Source of the DNA: Chryseobacterium sp. C-71
GTDB lineage: Bacteria > Bacteroidota > Bacteroidia > Flavobacteriales > Weeksellaceae
Assembly: GCF_020911865.1 (NCBI RefSeq)
Contig: NZ_CP087131.1
Coordinates: forward strand, 3,038,001 to 3,102,000
DNA length: 64,000 nucleotides
Direction: 5' to 3'
The stretch's first letter is position 1; the number at the start of each line of letters is the position of its first letter. The notes under the pieces are model-generated. The model saw only the letters and a list, made by a program, of their open reading frames with translations. It did not search any database and was not told the origin of the DNA. Position numbers and translations under genes: made by a program. Below, in pieces: positions 42,122 through 50,413 of the stretch.

Positions 42122-42652
42122 TTATGGTCTGGATGGATATATACCTTCCACACAGATAATATAATTAAGCCCAAGGTAAGGAGGCATCGTGCTGATTGGT
42201 AAGTTTTGTCCTGCAAAAGTTACTGACATTGCATTGATAGGCAAGGTAGGATTGTCATCTACGAAACTTGGGATTGCATCAAACTGTCTTCCATTAGGTT
42301 GTCCCGTAATAGCAATAGACGAAGCAGCAGAAGGGGTTACACTGGTAGCATTCGTATTTGATATCTTCAGTTGGCTTGCAAAGCTAGGCAGGTTGGCACT
42401 TAGTAAAGTTGTTTGTGGAGATCCACCTATTTGCCCTAAAACATAAGAATTTCCTGCGCCAATAGGGGCACGTCCATTTAGATTAGGCAAAGCAAAGGTG
42501 TTCTGTCCGTCACCTCCGTAAGTTGTTCCTAAAATAGTGAAAAGGGCAGAATATTGTGCAATACTCAATAAAGCTCCGTTACATAGCATGTAGCCTCTTG
42601 GTGCGAAATTTCCCGCAAAAGTTTTAATAACTCCCATTAATTCTTCGTCCAT
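42122..42652 (-). CDS. Phage tail-collar domain protein (MdpB type), copy 1
   Basis: Protein of 176 residues, paralogue of the next gene downstream. It has GVIKTFAGNFAPRGYMLCNG, YGGDGQNTFALPNLNGRAP and the end GLNYIICVEGIYPSRP. The segment ASQLKISNTNATSVTPSAAS and the following GQPNGRQFDAIPSFVD are almost identical in the two copies, suggesting a recent duplication or gene conversion. First of a three-gene row ending in a T9SS-sorted protein. Confidence 0.88.
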   Translation of the reverse strand: MDEELMGVIKTFAGNFAPRGYMLCNGALLSIAQYSALFTILGTTYGGDGQNTFALPNLNGRAPIGAGNSYVLGQIGGSPQTTLLSANLPSFASQLKISNTNATSVTPSAASSIAITGQPNGRQFDAIPSFVDDNPTLPINAMSVTFAGQNLPISTMPPYLGLNYIICVEGIYPSRP

Positions 42653-42816
42653 GATAATATTTGTTTTTAGGTTTATATTAATGTGTTTTTTTAAAACAAA
42701 CTTGATGTGTTTTCGTTTTAATTATACCCCAAAGTAACGATGAAAGCAGGGAATACGGTAGAGTATAAATTACCAAATGAACCATTCAGTATTTATACGT
42801 AATCAGAATTGGGGAT

Positions 42817-42842
42817 ATAAAAAAACCTTCATATTTTGAAGG
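42817..42842 (-). terminator. Terminator after the NarL-type response regulator gene
   Basis: CCTTCA (42826-42831) pairs with TGAAGG (42837-42842); on the minus strand it is followed by seven T. It separates the two-component genes from the tail-collar genes. Confidence 0.75.
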
Positions 42843-42890
42843 CCTACATTTGTACTCACGAAAACTCTATTTCGTGAAAATTTAAATTGA

Positions 42891-43565
42891 TTAAAGCTTT
42901 ACCGGAAGTGAATAAATATCATTAATTACAGCGTAGATTACGATGCCCACTGTATTTTTAGCACCAATTTTATCTAAAATTCTCTGTCTGTGACTTTCAA
43001 TGGTTCTGGGACTAAGGAAAAGCTTTTCCGCAATCTCATGATTGGTCATCTCTTCACAGATCAGTTTTACGACTTCTTTCTCACGATCACTAAGTTCATC
43101 TTCCAGATCAAACAATGATTTTGTTTTCGGAGGATTATTCATGTACGAGAAAAGCATTTTGTAATCTTCGGAGGTGAAGTATAACCCTTTTGTATGGACT
43201 TCTGTAATGGCTTCTATGAAAGCTTTTTTATCAGAGTTTTTAGGCAAAAATGCAGAAACACCTAATTTTACCATGTAACCCAAGATGCTGCTTTTGTAAT
43301 GAGAAGAGAGAATGATTATTTTGAGTGCAGGATATTTTTGTCTTAAATTTTCTACAAGTTCAAATCCGTCCATTGGTTTCATCTGAATGTCAATAAGAGC
43401 AATATCCGGGAACTCTTCAGAATTAAGAATTGCTAAATTTTCTAAAAAATCCGGGCCATTGTTTGATGTTATGGTCACAGAGATGCTTTTTTCAATAGAA
43501 AGCAAAAGTTTTACACCTTCCAAAATAAGCTGCTCGTCATCTACTAAGGCTATTTTAATTTTCAT
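42891..43565 (-). CDS. NarL/LuxR-family response regulator
   Basis: Response regulator of 224 residues. The receiver has VDDEQ and phosphoacceptor Asp59 in IALIDIQMKPMDG; FLPKNSDKK holds the conserved Lys. The C-terminal LuxR helix-turn-helix is ELSDREKEVVKLICEEMT followed by LFLSPRTIESHRQRILDKIG. Its start overlaps the end of the kinase gene by 11 bases, so the two are coupled. It is the output of the kinase at 43555. Confidence 0.93.
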   Translation of the reverse strand: MKIKIALVDDEQLILEGVKLLLSIEKSISVTITSNNGPDFLENLAILNSEEFPDIALIDIQMKPMDGFELVENLRQKYPALKIIILSSHYKSSILGYMVKLGVSAFLPKNSDKKAFIEAITEVHTKGLYFTSEDYKMLFSYMNNPPKTKSLFDLEDELSDREKEVVKLICEEMTNHEIAEKLFLSPRTIESHRQRILDKIGAKNTVGIVIYAVINDIYSLPVKL

Positions 43566-44280
43566 GGTCGTTATTTTGTGGAATTATGATAATCAGCCTG
43601 CTGCCTTCTCCTATTGTATTCTTCCATTTGAAGCGGGCGTTGAGTGATTTTATTCTCGATTCTATGTTTTTCAGGCCCATACCTTTGCTTGCATTGTCGT
43701 AATCAAAGCTTTCTCCGTTATCAGATAAAATTACGATTCTGTTTTCTTTGATATCCTTTAGATAGATACTCATTTCGGCGGCTTTAGAATGCTTGATAAC
43801 ATTGGTTGTAAACTCCTGAATGATTCTGTAAATCTGCACTTCTGTAAAAATATCTTTTTTCTGATATTCCTGAACCACATGCAGAGTGATTTTAATCTTG
43901 TTCGAGAGGTTGGTAATCAATTCTTCAACATACAAAACGAGTCCTAATTTTTCAAGATTGACAGGGTAAAGTGAATGTGAAATACTTCTCGCCGAATCTA
44001 TCAGCTCAGAAATTTGATTTGAAATTATCTTTTCAGAAGTTTCTTTGTTCTCGGCATTTAGATTTTGAAGCCAAAGCGAAAGAATATTAAGCCTGTTGCC
44101 AATGTCATCATGAATCAAAATTGCCATTCTTTTTCTTTCTTCCTCCTGAGTTTTTGTGCTTTCGAGAGTAAGGTTTTTCTGATGCTGAATTTCTGCTTTG
44201 TGCTGGATGCTTTTCTCTTTTATAATTCTGTCGATAAAGAACTTATAAGCCAGCAAAACAAAAGTAACAATAATTACCAA
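43555..44280 (-). CDS. Sensor histidine kinase of the HPK7/NarX-like type
   Basis: Small kinase of 241 residues with one N-terminal transmembrane helix (about 1-17) and no periplasmic sensor. The dimerisation/phosphorylation helix has His57 in AILIHDDIGNRLNILSLWL (HisKA_3 type). The ATPase domain shows QEFTTNVIKHSKAAEM, LSDNGESFD and KGMGLKNIESR. Without its own sensor region it may take its signal from a partner such as the adjacent membrane protein. Overlaps the regulator gene by 11 bases. Confidence 0.92.
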   Translation of the reverse strand: MVIIVTFVLLAYKFFIDRIIKEKSIQHKAEIQHQKNLTLESTKTQEEERKRMAILIHDDIGNRLNILSLWLQNLNAENKETSEKIISNQISELIDSARSISHSLYPVNLEKLGLVLYVEELITNLSNKIKITLHVVQEYQKKDIFTEVQIYRIIQEFTTNVIKHSKAAEMSIYLKDIKENRIVILSDNGESFDYDNASKGMGLKNIESRIKSLNARFKWKNTIGEGSRLIIIIPQNNDHEN

Positions 44281-44355
44281 GACGATAATTAAATAGATGA
44301 AAAAGCTAATGTTAAGTGTGATTTCTTTAATGGTAAATGTTTAAAAATTAATAAT

Positions 44356-44991
44356 TTATGTTTTGGTTAATAGATTTTTTTTCAAACGTAAAAATGTGTA
44401 GAGTAAAGAAGCATAAAATACAATCAGCAACATATTATTGGTACTCAAAATAATAAAATAAGTACTTTCAGATAATGAAGTCAGCTGATTCTGAAGAACA
44501 AATATAAAAACAGAAACCGTATAATACATAAAAATAAATGCATCAACTGATAAAAAATGATTCACCTTTTTCTCATTTTTTATTTCCTGCAGTAAGGTAT
44601 AACCTGCAAAACAAATAATGATAATATTAGAGATTACCTTTATATAATCATTGGTCAGAGTAATACATTGGTTAATAATCAAAAGCCCTGCTGTTAAAAT
44701 TGCTGTCGGTAGTAACCACCAGTCAGACAGAGACAATTTCTTAATGTATAAAGTGGTCAGTATAAAAAACTCTCCACCAATAAATATGGGATACATGAAA
44801 GAAGTGTTTTTAAAACCAAACACTTCAATCAATGTATTCGTTGCGATTTCTATTAAAAGCAAAAAAGCGCAATAGTATAAATACCATTTTTCTTTATTTC
44901 CCAACAAAAGATATTTCTTAAACCCGAATATGAATGCAAAAACCAACAGCCCATAAGAGATATATAAGGAAGTGAAATAAAGATACTTCAT
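44356..44991 (-). CDS. Multi-pass membrane protein, unknown
   Basis: Membrane protein of 211 residues with about six or seven hydrophobic helices (for example YISYGLLVFAFIFGF, YYCAFLLLIEIAT, FFILTTLYIKKL, YFIILSTNNMLLIVFYASLL). No enzyme motif. It lies 75 bases upstream of the sensor-less kinase and 20 bases after a protein ending in CPPVC, all on the minus strand, so it may sense or transport the signal for that kinase. This role is an inference. Confidence 0.7.
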   Translation of the reverse strand: MKYLYFTSLYISYGLLVFAFIFGFKKYLLLGNKEKWYLYYCAFLLLIEIATNTLIEVFGFKNTSFMYPIFIGGEFFILTTLYIKKLSLSDWWLLPTAILTAGLLIINQCITLTNDYIKVISNIIIICFAGYTLLQEIKNEKKVNHFLSVDAFIFMYYTVSVFIFVLQNQLTSLSESTYFIILSTNNMLLIVFYASLLYTFLRLKKNLLTKT

Positions 44992-45011
44992 GATTTATAC
45001 AATCCCATTAT

Positions 45012-45740
45012 TTAGCAAACCGGAGGACATGGCCTCGCATAATTGTAAGTGTTTGATATGCTGAAGTCGGAACTGATTTCACTCCCAAGTAAATTTTTCT
45101 GAAAAGAAATGAAAACAAGACTTACCAATACTCTCTGGTAAATATCTGAAAACTTAAGTGCAAAAGAGCAGATAATGTTTGTTGTGCTGCTCTGATCATG
45201 CAGGAGATCATCTTTTGAAATGAAAAAACGTCTGAAAACTCTTTTTCCTTCAAAATCCTTATCTTCTCTCTGGAACCATTCCATACCACTTTCTCTCCAA
45301 TCTTCAATTTCTTTTACCGCTACCTGCTGTTCTGCAGCCGGTTGGCTGAGAATTGGAAAGCTCATATCTGAATCTGTAGAAGTTTTTGTAAGATCCTTCG
45401 AAAGAATACTTCTGTTAACCAGAGTATATTGCTTTACTTCCTTCAATTCAATATCGTTTTCAAGACTTCCCAAAACTGAATAACTGTAATCGGTTTTTTT
45501 TAGTTCTCCTTTAGAATCTCTCTGTACTAAAATAAGAACAACCTGATCTTTTAGAATTCCCATATCCAGACGGAAATTTTTAGGATATTCATCTTCTTCG
45601 TTCAGTTTCTCAATCTGCTCTGCAGAAAGTTCAAAAACATAAGGTAAAGGGATGAGTCTTTCAATTTCAGCAAAGTTTGAAACGGTATTGTCCCATTCAT
45701 TAATTGCTGACAGATAAGCTTCATAATTCATTTTTTGCAT
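45012..45740 (-). CDS. Hypothetical protein with C-terminal RPCPPVC
   Basis: Soluble protein of 242 residues without signal peptide or membrane helix; not recognised. It starts MQKMNYEAYLSAINEWDN (an ATG at 45731 is an equally good start). The bulk is an alpha/beta region with KKTDYSYSVLGSLENDIELK and FRRFFISKDDLL. The last residues are NTYNYARPCPPVC, placing two Cys and two Pro at the extreme C-terminus, similar to the CPPKPPC part of the peptide encoded at 16876. First gene of the row leading to the membrane protein and two-component pair. Confidence 0.65.
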   Translation of the reverse strand: MQKMNYEAYLSAINEWDNTVSNFAEIERLIPLPYVFELSAEQIEKLNEEDEYPKNFRLDMGILKDQVVLILVQRDSKGELKKTDYSYSVLGSLENDIELKEVKQYTLVNRSILSKDLTKTSTDSDMSFPILSQPAAEQQVAVKEIEDWRESGMEWFQREDKDFEGKRVFRRFFISKDDLLHDQSSTTNIICSFALKFSDIYQRVLVSLVFISFQKNLLGSEISSDFSISNTYNYARPCPPVC

Positions 45741-45757
45741 AGGTTTAGTTTTAGCGA

Positions 45758-45788
45758 TAAAAGTAGATAAATTTAATTTTTAAAACAA
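45758..45788 (-). promoter_or_regulatory. Putative promoter of the minus-strand sensor row
   Basis: On the minus strand TTG (45786-45788), a 20-base spacer and TACTTTTA (45758-45765, one mismatch to TAnnTTTG) precede the gene ending at 45740. Confidence 0.5.
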
Positions 45789-45922
45789 TAATTTATCCTT
45801 AATTTTTTTGATAATATAGCGGGTGTTATTGGTTAAATTGGGTCGTAATATTATATATATAGTTTTATTGTAATTTAAATAATAAAAAAAGAAGTTTATT
45901 TATTATTTTAACAAGATTAAAG

Positions 45923-45930
45923 TATTTTTG
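45923..45930 (+). promoter_or_regulatory. Putative -7 element TATTTTTG for the enoyl-CoA hydratase gene
   Basis: Perfect TAnnTTTG match 33 bases before the ATG at 45964. No clear -33 TTG. Confidence 0.4.
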
Positions 45931-45963
45931 TGATTATTAAATCTCAAACTATATTTAAAAGAA

Positions 45964-46728
45964 ATGAGTGACTTTGTAACATCAGAAATTAAAAATAATA
46001 TTGCCGAAATTACATTCGGAACTGCAAAAAGTAATGCGCTTCCCGGAGCAATTCTTGAAAAATTAGCTGAAACAATTTTAGAAGAAGGCGCAAAGAAAGA
46101 AGTGAAAGCAATTCTTGTAAAAAGCGAAGGTGAAAAAGCTTTTTGTGCCGGTGCAAGTTTTGACGAGCTTTTAGCAATTGAAGAATTGGAAGCTTCTACT
46201 AAATTCTTCGGAGGTTTTGCCAAAGTTTTAAACGCGATGAGAAATTGCGGTAAAATCGTTGTTGTAAGAGTTCAGGGAAAAACCACTGGTGGTGGAGTAG
46301 GATTGGCTTGTGGTGCAGATTACTGTTTTGCAACCAAAGATTCTGCTTTGGCATTAACTGAAATCAACTTAGGAATCGGACCTTTCGTCATCGGACCTTA
46401 CGTAGAAAGAAAAATAGGGAAATCTCAGTTTGCGGCAATGGCAATAGATGCAGACTTCAGATCGGCAGATTGGGCAGAGCAGCATAATATTTATCATTCG
46501 GTTTCTGAAACCATTGCAGAAATGGATTCGAGATTAGAGAAATTTTTAAATACTTTAGCTTCAAGAAGCGAAGATGCTTTAGCTTTAATCAAGAAAGTTT
46601 CTTGGGAAGGTACAGAACACTTTAATGAGTTGATGCCTGCAAGAATTCATATGAGTGCAAGTCTTATTTTGGAAGATTCTGCCAAGAAAAATATCGAGGC
46701 AATCAAAGAAAGATTAAGAGTGAAATAA
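45964..46728 (+). CDS. Enoyl-CoA hydratase/isomerase family protein
   Basis: Crotonase-fold enzyme of 254 residues. GEKAFCAGASFDELLAIEE gives the CoA-binding and first oxyanion segment, QGKTTGGGVGLACGADYCFA the second, and LTEINLGIGPFVIGP contains the catalytic Glu region of hydratases. It probably hydrates 2,3-unsaturated acyl-CoA. It could supply the PaaF step (2,3-dehydroadipyl-CoA hydratase) missing from the paa cluster, or act on branched-chain amino acid intermediates; the sequence does not decide. Single gene with its own promoter and hairpin. Confidence 0.88.
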   Translation: MSDFVTSEIKNNIAEITFGTAKSNALPGAILEKLAETILEEGAKKEVKAILVKSEGEKAFCAGASFDELLAIEELEASTKFFGGFAKVLNAMRNCGKIVVVRVQGKTTGGGVGLACGADYCFATKDSALALTEINLGIGPFVIGPYVERKIGKSQFAAMAIDADFRSADWAEQHNIYHSVSETIAEMDSRLEKFLNTLASRSEDALALIKKVSWEGTEHFNELMPARIHMSASLILEDSAKKNIEAIKERLRVK

Positions 46729-46771
46729 ATTTTAAATGGTTCTAGAATAACCATCATTACTGAATAAACAA

Positions 46772-46801
46772 GAAAACCACTCCGTAAAAAGGGTGGTTTT
46801 C
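46772..46801 (+). terminator. Hairpin after the enoyl-CoA hydratase gene
   Basis: GAAAACCAC (46772-46780) pairs perfectly with GTGGTTTTC (46793-46801). No T tract follows beyond the stem itself, so it is a moderate terminator candidate. Confidence 0.6.
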
Positions 46802-46827
46802 CTATATAAAGAGGCTGTCGGGCAAAG

Positions 46828-46835
46828 TAGTTTTG
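46828..46835 (+). promoter_or_regulatory. Putative -7 element TAGTTTTG for the lipoprotein gene
   Basis: TAnnTTTG match 29 bases before the ATG at 46865. No convincing -33 element. Confidence 0.4.
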
Positions 46836-46864
46836 TATCAAATAATTTATAAAACTTTTTTATT

Positions 46865-47596
46865 ATGAAATCAAGATTTTTTTTATGCCTGATGTCTATC
46901 GCCACTTTAGTTGTAAGCTGTAAGAATGACGATGACGAAGTTGTACCACAGCCGGAAGCGTTTACTTACAGTGCTGTGACGGGGATGAGCACCGGAAATA
47001 CATCTGTTGCAGGAACTTCTGCACCTACAGGATATACATGGAGCGAAGTGAAAGCACCTCAGAGTACTTGGGGGCTAAACGGAACTATTACTGACCGTAT
47101 GCTTTCAGACGATTTTCAGGTTCCCGCAGGTGAAAAATGGAATATACAGAACTTCTATTTCTATTCGTACCAGACAAGTTTCTCAGGAACTACATTTCCT
47201 GTAAGTGAATTTTATTTTGAAATATACTCTTCTGATCCCTCTGTTGCAGGAGCTGTGAAAGTGTATGGCGATATAACCACAAACCGATACGCCTCATCTG
47301 AAGAAACTAAGTGGTACAGAATATTGCAAGGGCAACCGGATAATACGAACAGAAAAATTTATAAAATGAAAATTAATTCACCTGATCTTAATTTGGCAGC
47401 AGGAACTTATTGGATAAAATGGGTCTCAAAAACTTCCACAGGAACTCATTTCTACCCACAATTGCCTCATGATGCAGGTAAAGTAAACAATGCGCAACAG
47501 TTTGTAGTTGCAAGCTCTACATGGGTAAATTTGGATGATGGCGGACAAAGAGTAAGTTTCCCATTTGAAATTTCAGGAACCAAACTTCCGAACTAA
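46865..47596 (+). CDS. Surface-exposed lipoprotein, unknown beta-sandwich
   Basis: Lipoprotein of 243 residues. The signal ends VVSC and is followed by KNDDDE, an acidic stretch of the kind that acts as lipoprotein export signal in Bacteroidota, so it is probably displayed at the cell surface. The remainder (GTITDRMLSDDFQVPAGEKW and LNLAAGTYWIKWVSK) is beta-rich and resembles small secreted domains in bacteria with T9SS proteins. No enzymatic motif. Ends before a strong terminator. Confidence 0.78.
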   Translation: MKSRFFLCLMSIATLVVSCKNDDDEVVPQPEAFTYSAVTGMSTGNTSVAGTSAPTGYTWSEVKAPQSTWGLNGTITDRMLSDDFQVPAGEKWNIQNFYFYSYQTSFSGTTFPVSEFYFEIYSSDPSVAGAVKVYGDITTNRYASSEETKWYRILQGQPDNTNRKIYKMKINSPDLNLAAGTYWIKWVSKTSTGTHFYPQLPHDAGKVNNAQQFVVASSTWVNLDDGGQRVSFPFEISGTKLPN

Positions 47597-47637
47597 AGAA
47601 AATACATAAAAACTATAACCAAACCAACCAAATAACA

Positions 47638-47680
47638 AAAAACCATTCTGACTATCAGAATGGTTTTCTTCTTATTTTTA
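47638..47680. terminator. Bidirectional terminator between convergent genes
   Basis: AAAACCATTCTGA (47639-47651) pairs perfectly with TCAGAATGGTTTT (47655-47667) around CTA. T-rich on the plus side and, on the minus strand, followed by TT and a T-rich stretch. Serves the lipoprotein gene and the minus-strand methyltransferase. Confidence 0.85.
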
Positions 47681-47742
47681 AATAAATTGGATCTGCGCAA
47701 TCAGCTATATCTGCGAGATGAATTTAGATGTATTGAATTTTA

Positions 47743-49344
47743 CTAGCTTTTCAGCAAATTAATAGAAACCGTAACCAACTCAGAATTAGGAAACTTCCTG
47801 AATAATTCTTTATCAATCTGTAATCCCGTTTCTAAGCAAATTTTCTTAAAAACTTCCACTTCCAAAATATATTGGTCAGAAAAACCATGTGTCGCCTCAT
47901 AAGCGGTTGCCGGAGTTTTTCCTAAATTTTCTGCCGTCAGTTTTGAGTCTAAAGCATGAAGCTCAATTATGAGAAGTCCGTTTTTGCGGATGTATGGTAG
48001 CCAAAGCTCAAGATGTTCTTTCAGACTTTCTTCAACTAAATTATTGGATAATCTTTTTCCACGATGTGCAAATGCTCCTGTTGAAGTACTGATTCTTTCC
48101 GGCTGACTTTTCTCAGGAGCTTTCCAAACTCTGTTGTGATCGAGAAAAGTTCTGATATTCAGTAAATCAGAAAGATCAATCTCATAATTTTCTTTTAAAT
48201 CATCAGCCAATTGTTTCGGATTTCCGATGTCGCCCCAGATTACTTTTGCCCAAATATCGTTGTTGATGAGGTTAGCTCGGGTCACTTTCAAAGCGGCTTG
48301 GTTGTAATCTGCACCCACTAAAAATAAAGGATGTTCTTCCAGTATTTTCCCGCGAAGCGTATATCTTTCGATGGTTTCAAAAATATGTTGAATAAATGCG
48401 CCGTTTCCGCAACCCATATCCAGAACACCCTTCGGTTGCAAATGAATGGGCTGATTGAAAATCTGAATGATAAAATCATTCGCCACTTTGAAATAGTTGG
48501 AATGCGAACCGCCGCTTCCCCAAACGTTCATTGCTCGGTCTACATGAATTTCATCTTCACCCTCTGAGATTTCCCTTATTTTTGAAGCATTTCCGAATAA
48601 AAGTTCATCCATCTTATTGAGCAAGGGAAGATAAGAAACTGTCACACCATAAGATGCAGCTCTTTTAGCAAAGTAAATTCCGGTTTCTGTAAATTTATAA
48701 TTGTCGCCGGTCTTTTTAAACCAACCCAAAAATGTCAGAAAATCTAAAATCACCTCAAAATTATCAGAGTTTTTATGAAATTCTGCCGCCTGAAAAGAAG
48801 TTTCCATAAAATATTTATGGAACATCCCTGTCATTCCGAGATAAACGATGACCGGACCGATGATGCATCCTTCGATATGTTTTAAAATTTGCTCCTGAAT
48901 ATTTTTTTCTTCTGCATCATCAGAAAGCTGAATCCCGAAATGATTTTTTATAGAATCACTCAGCTGTGTAAATTCTTCAATAAATGAATTTTCGTTGATT
49001 TGATTTTTAATATTGGTAGAATGTTTCAAAAACGGAATCACTTTTAGATAAAGCAAGCTATATTTTTGAAGAAACTGAGTTTTGTTGTTTGCAGAAATTA
49101 TAATGTTGTCTTTCTCATTATCAACACCATAATTCAGAAAACCTTGTGACGCCAATGTCCGAATTGCTACATTCAGATAGCCTTCATTGGTTTTGAACTC
49201 ATCTGAAAGTTCACTCAAAATTATTTTTTCACGGTCAATAATGAAATTAATAATTTCCTTTTTCATGAGTGAAGCAACTATAGGCGCAGTAACAACGCCA
49301 TCCAGATGTCTGAAAATTTCTGAGCGCAGAATGTCTTTATCCAT
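47743..49344 (-). CDS. Large class I SAM-dependent methyltransferase (533 aa)
   Basis: Two-part protein. The first half (about 1-290) is helical with winged-helix-like segments, for example LSDEFKTNEGYLNVAIRTL and FEVILDFLTFLGWFKKTG, as in dimerisation regions of O-methyltransferases; the pattern appears twice. The second half is a Rossmann methyltransferase: GVLDMGCGNGAFIQHIFETI (motif I), LVGADYNQAALKVTRANL, and DLLNIRTFLDHNRVW. This architecture recalls methyltransferases of polyketide-type enzymes, but no such genes are near. I chose MDKDILRSE at 49344; a longer start at 49380 exists. Substrate unknown. Confidence 0.78.
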   Translation of the reverse strand: MDKDILRSEIFRHLDGVVTAPIVASLMKKEIINFIIDREKIILSELSDEFKTNEGYLNVAIRTLASQGFLNYGVDNEKDNIIISANNKTQFLQKYSLLYLKVIPFLKHSTNIKNQINENSFIEEFTQLSDSIKNHFGIQLSDDAEEKNIQEQILKHIEGCIIGPVIVYLGMTGMFHKYFMETSFQAAEFHKNSDNFEVILDFLTFLGWFKKTGDNYKFTETGIYFAKRAASYGVTVSYLPLLNKMDELLFGNASKIREISEGEDEIHVDRAMNVWGSGGSHSNYFKVANDFIIQIFNQPIHLQPKGVLDMGCGNGAFIQHIFETIERYTLRGKILEEHPLFLVGADYNQAALKVTRANLINNDIWAKVIWGDIGNPKQLADDLKENYEIDLSDLLNIRTFLDHNRVWKAPEKSQPERISTSTGAFAHRGKRLSNNLVEESLKEHLELWLPYIRKNGLLIIELHALDSKLTAENLGKTPATAYEATHGFSDQYILEVEVFKKICLETGLQIDKELFRKFPNSELVTVSINLLKS

Positions 49345-49397
49345 ACCATATGTTTTTTCTAAAGTAAAAAAATTAAACAAATAATTTGGAAAAAGTT

Positions 49398-49438
49398 TTG
49401 CTGTTTAAAAATTAAATATAACTTTGCAATTCAAAGTT
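49398..49438 (+). promoter_or_regulatory. Promoter with overlapping palindromic operator (AACTTTG-N5-CAAAGTT)
   Basis: TTG (49398-49400), an 18-base spacer and TAACTTTG (49419-49426) form a good promoter. AACTTTG (49420-49426) and CAAAGTT (49432-49438) form a perfect 7-bp palindrome that overlaps the -7 box. A near-identical palindrome lies at 50728-50744. Confidence 0.7.
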
Positions 49439-49445
49439 CTTTTAT

Positions 49446-50063
49446 ATGGAATCGAAAAACTATCACGAAGACTTATCACACATCCGTTCTATGATGGAGC
49501 GGTCGTCACGTTTTATTTCGCTAAGCGGTTTATCTGGAGTAGTTGCCGGTTTGGCAGCGATCATTGGGGCGGCTTATGTGTATTTTGTTTTCCAAAGAGA
49601 AGGAATTGATTACTTTGACGGCGATAGAAATATTTTTGGAAAGGAATTGGTCCGGGAGCTTGTAGTCATTGGTGCAGTCATTTTAGTAGTGGCCATTTCA
49701 TGCGGATATATATTCACAGCTAATAAAAGCAAGAAGAAAGGATTAAAAATCTGGGATGCAACCACCAGAAGACTGTTGGTGACATTTGCTGTTCCTTTAG
49801 TTACGGGTGGATTATTTTGTTTGGTGCTTCTGTATCATCATTTATTTGTCTTGGTCGCTCCGGCAACATTGATTTTCTACGGATTGGCTTTGGTAAGCGC
49901 GGAAAGATATACCTTAACAGATATTAAGTATTTAGGATATTGCCAGATCGTTTTAGGATTGCTTTCCTTCCTGTTTTTAGGCTGGGGACTGATTGCCTGG
50001 ACGATTGGTTTTGGTGTGCTGCATATTGTGTATGGATTGATTATGCATAAGAAATATAAATAA
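49446..50063 (+). CDS. Conserved membrane protein of a small regulatory module
   Basis: Membrane protein of 205 residues. The start SHIRSMMERSSRFISLSGLSG is distinctive, then about six helices follow (AGLAAIIGAAYVYFVF, LVVIGAVILVVAISCGYIF, LLVTFAVPLVTGGLFCLVLL and others). No catalytic motif. It has a palindromic operator over its promoter, and a winged-helix regulator gene lies two genes downstream, a pairing I recall from other Bacteroidota. Role unknown. Confidence 0.75.
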   Translation: MESKNYHEDLSHIRSMMERSSRFISLSGLSGVVAGLAAIIGAAYVYFVFQREGIDYFDGDRNIFGKELVRELVVIGAVILVVAISCGYIFTANKSKKKGLKIWDATTRRLLVTFAVPLVTGGLFCLVLLYHHLFVLVAPATLIFYGLALVSAERYTLTDIKYLGYCQIVLGLLSFLFLGWGLIAWTIGFGVLHIVYGLIMHKKYK

Positions 50064-50070
50064 ATTGTTT

Positions 50071-50409
50071 ATGAAGATCTTCTCTGTTGGATTAGGTGTT
50101 CATATTTATTTAATTATAAGAGATTCATCAGAAGTTGTTTTTGAGGCAGGTCAAAATTTTGATTTAAATAATATCAAATTAGAGTTTAGGAAAGATGAAA
50201 CTTATAAATTTACAAATGGCTCAGCGTTAGGAAATTGGTATTGTCGAGGAAATTATGTGAAAAATGATTCAATTATTACAATTGACACGGTTAATTCTGA
50301 CAAATTATTAAAATCTAATTTGTTAGCAATTAGAGAAAACAAAATTTTCATGATAGATTCAAAACATACAATTGTTGATTCCACATTCTATTTTATATTA
50401 AATAATTAA
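50071..50409 (+). CDS. Hypothetical protein between the membrane protein and its regulator
   Basis: Protein of 112 residues, not recognised. It starts MKIFSVGLGVHIYLII, which may be a signal or membrane anchor, then a beta-rich part with FRKDETYKFTNGSALGNWYC and KNDSIITIDTVNSDK, resembling small lipocalin-like domains that measure nothing obvious by sequence. A TTG at 50065 is an alternative start. It is 7 bases after the membrane gene and 4 before the regulator gene. Confidence 0.55.
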   Translation: MKIFSVGLGVHIYLIIRDSSEVVFEAGQNFDLNNIKLEFRKDETYKFTNGSALGNWYCRGNYVKNDSIITIDTVNSDKLLKSNLLAIRENKIFMIDSKHTIVDSTFYFILNN

Positions 50410-50413
50410 ATAA

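Noticed and set aside
41532-42652. Prophage remnant suggested by two tail-collar proteins
   Set aside because: No capsid, terminase, portal, integrase or lysis gene nearby; such collar proteins are often ordinary bacterial genes.
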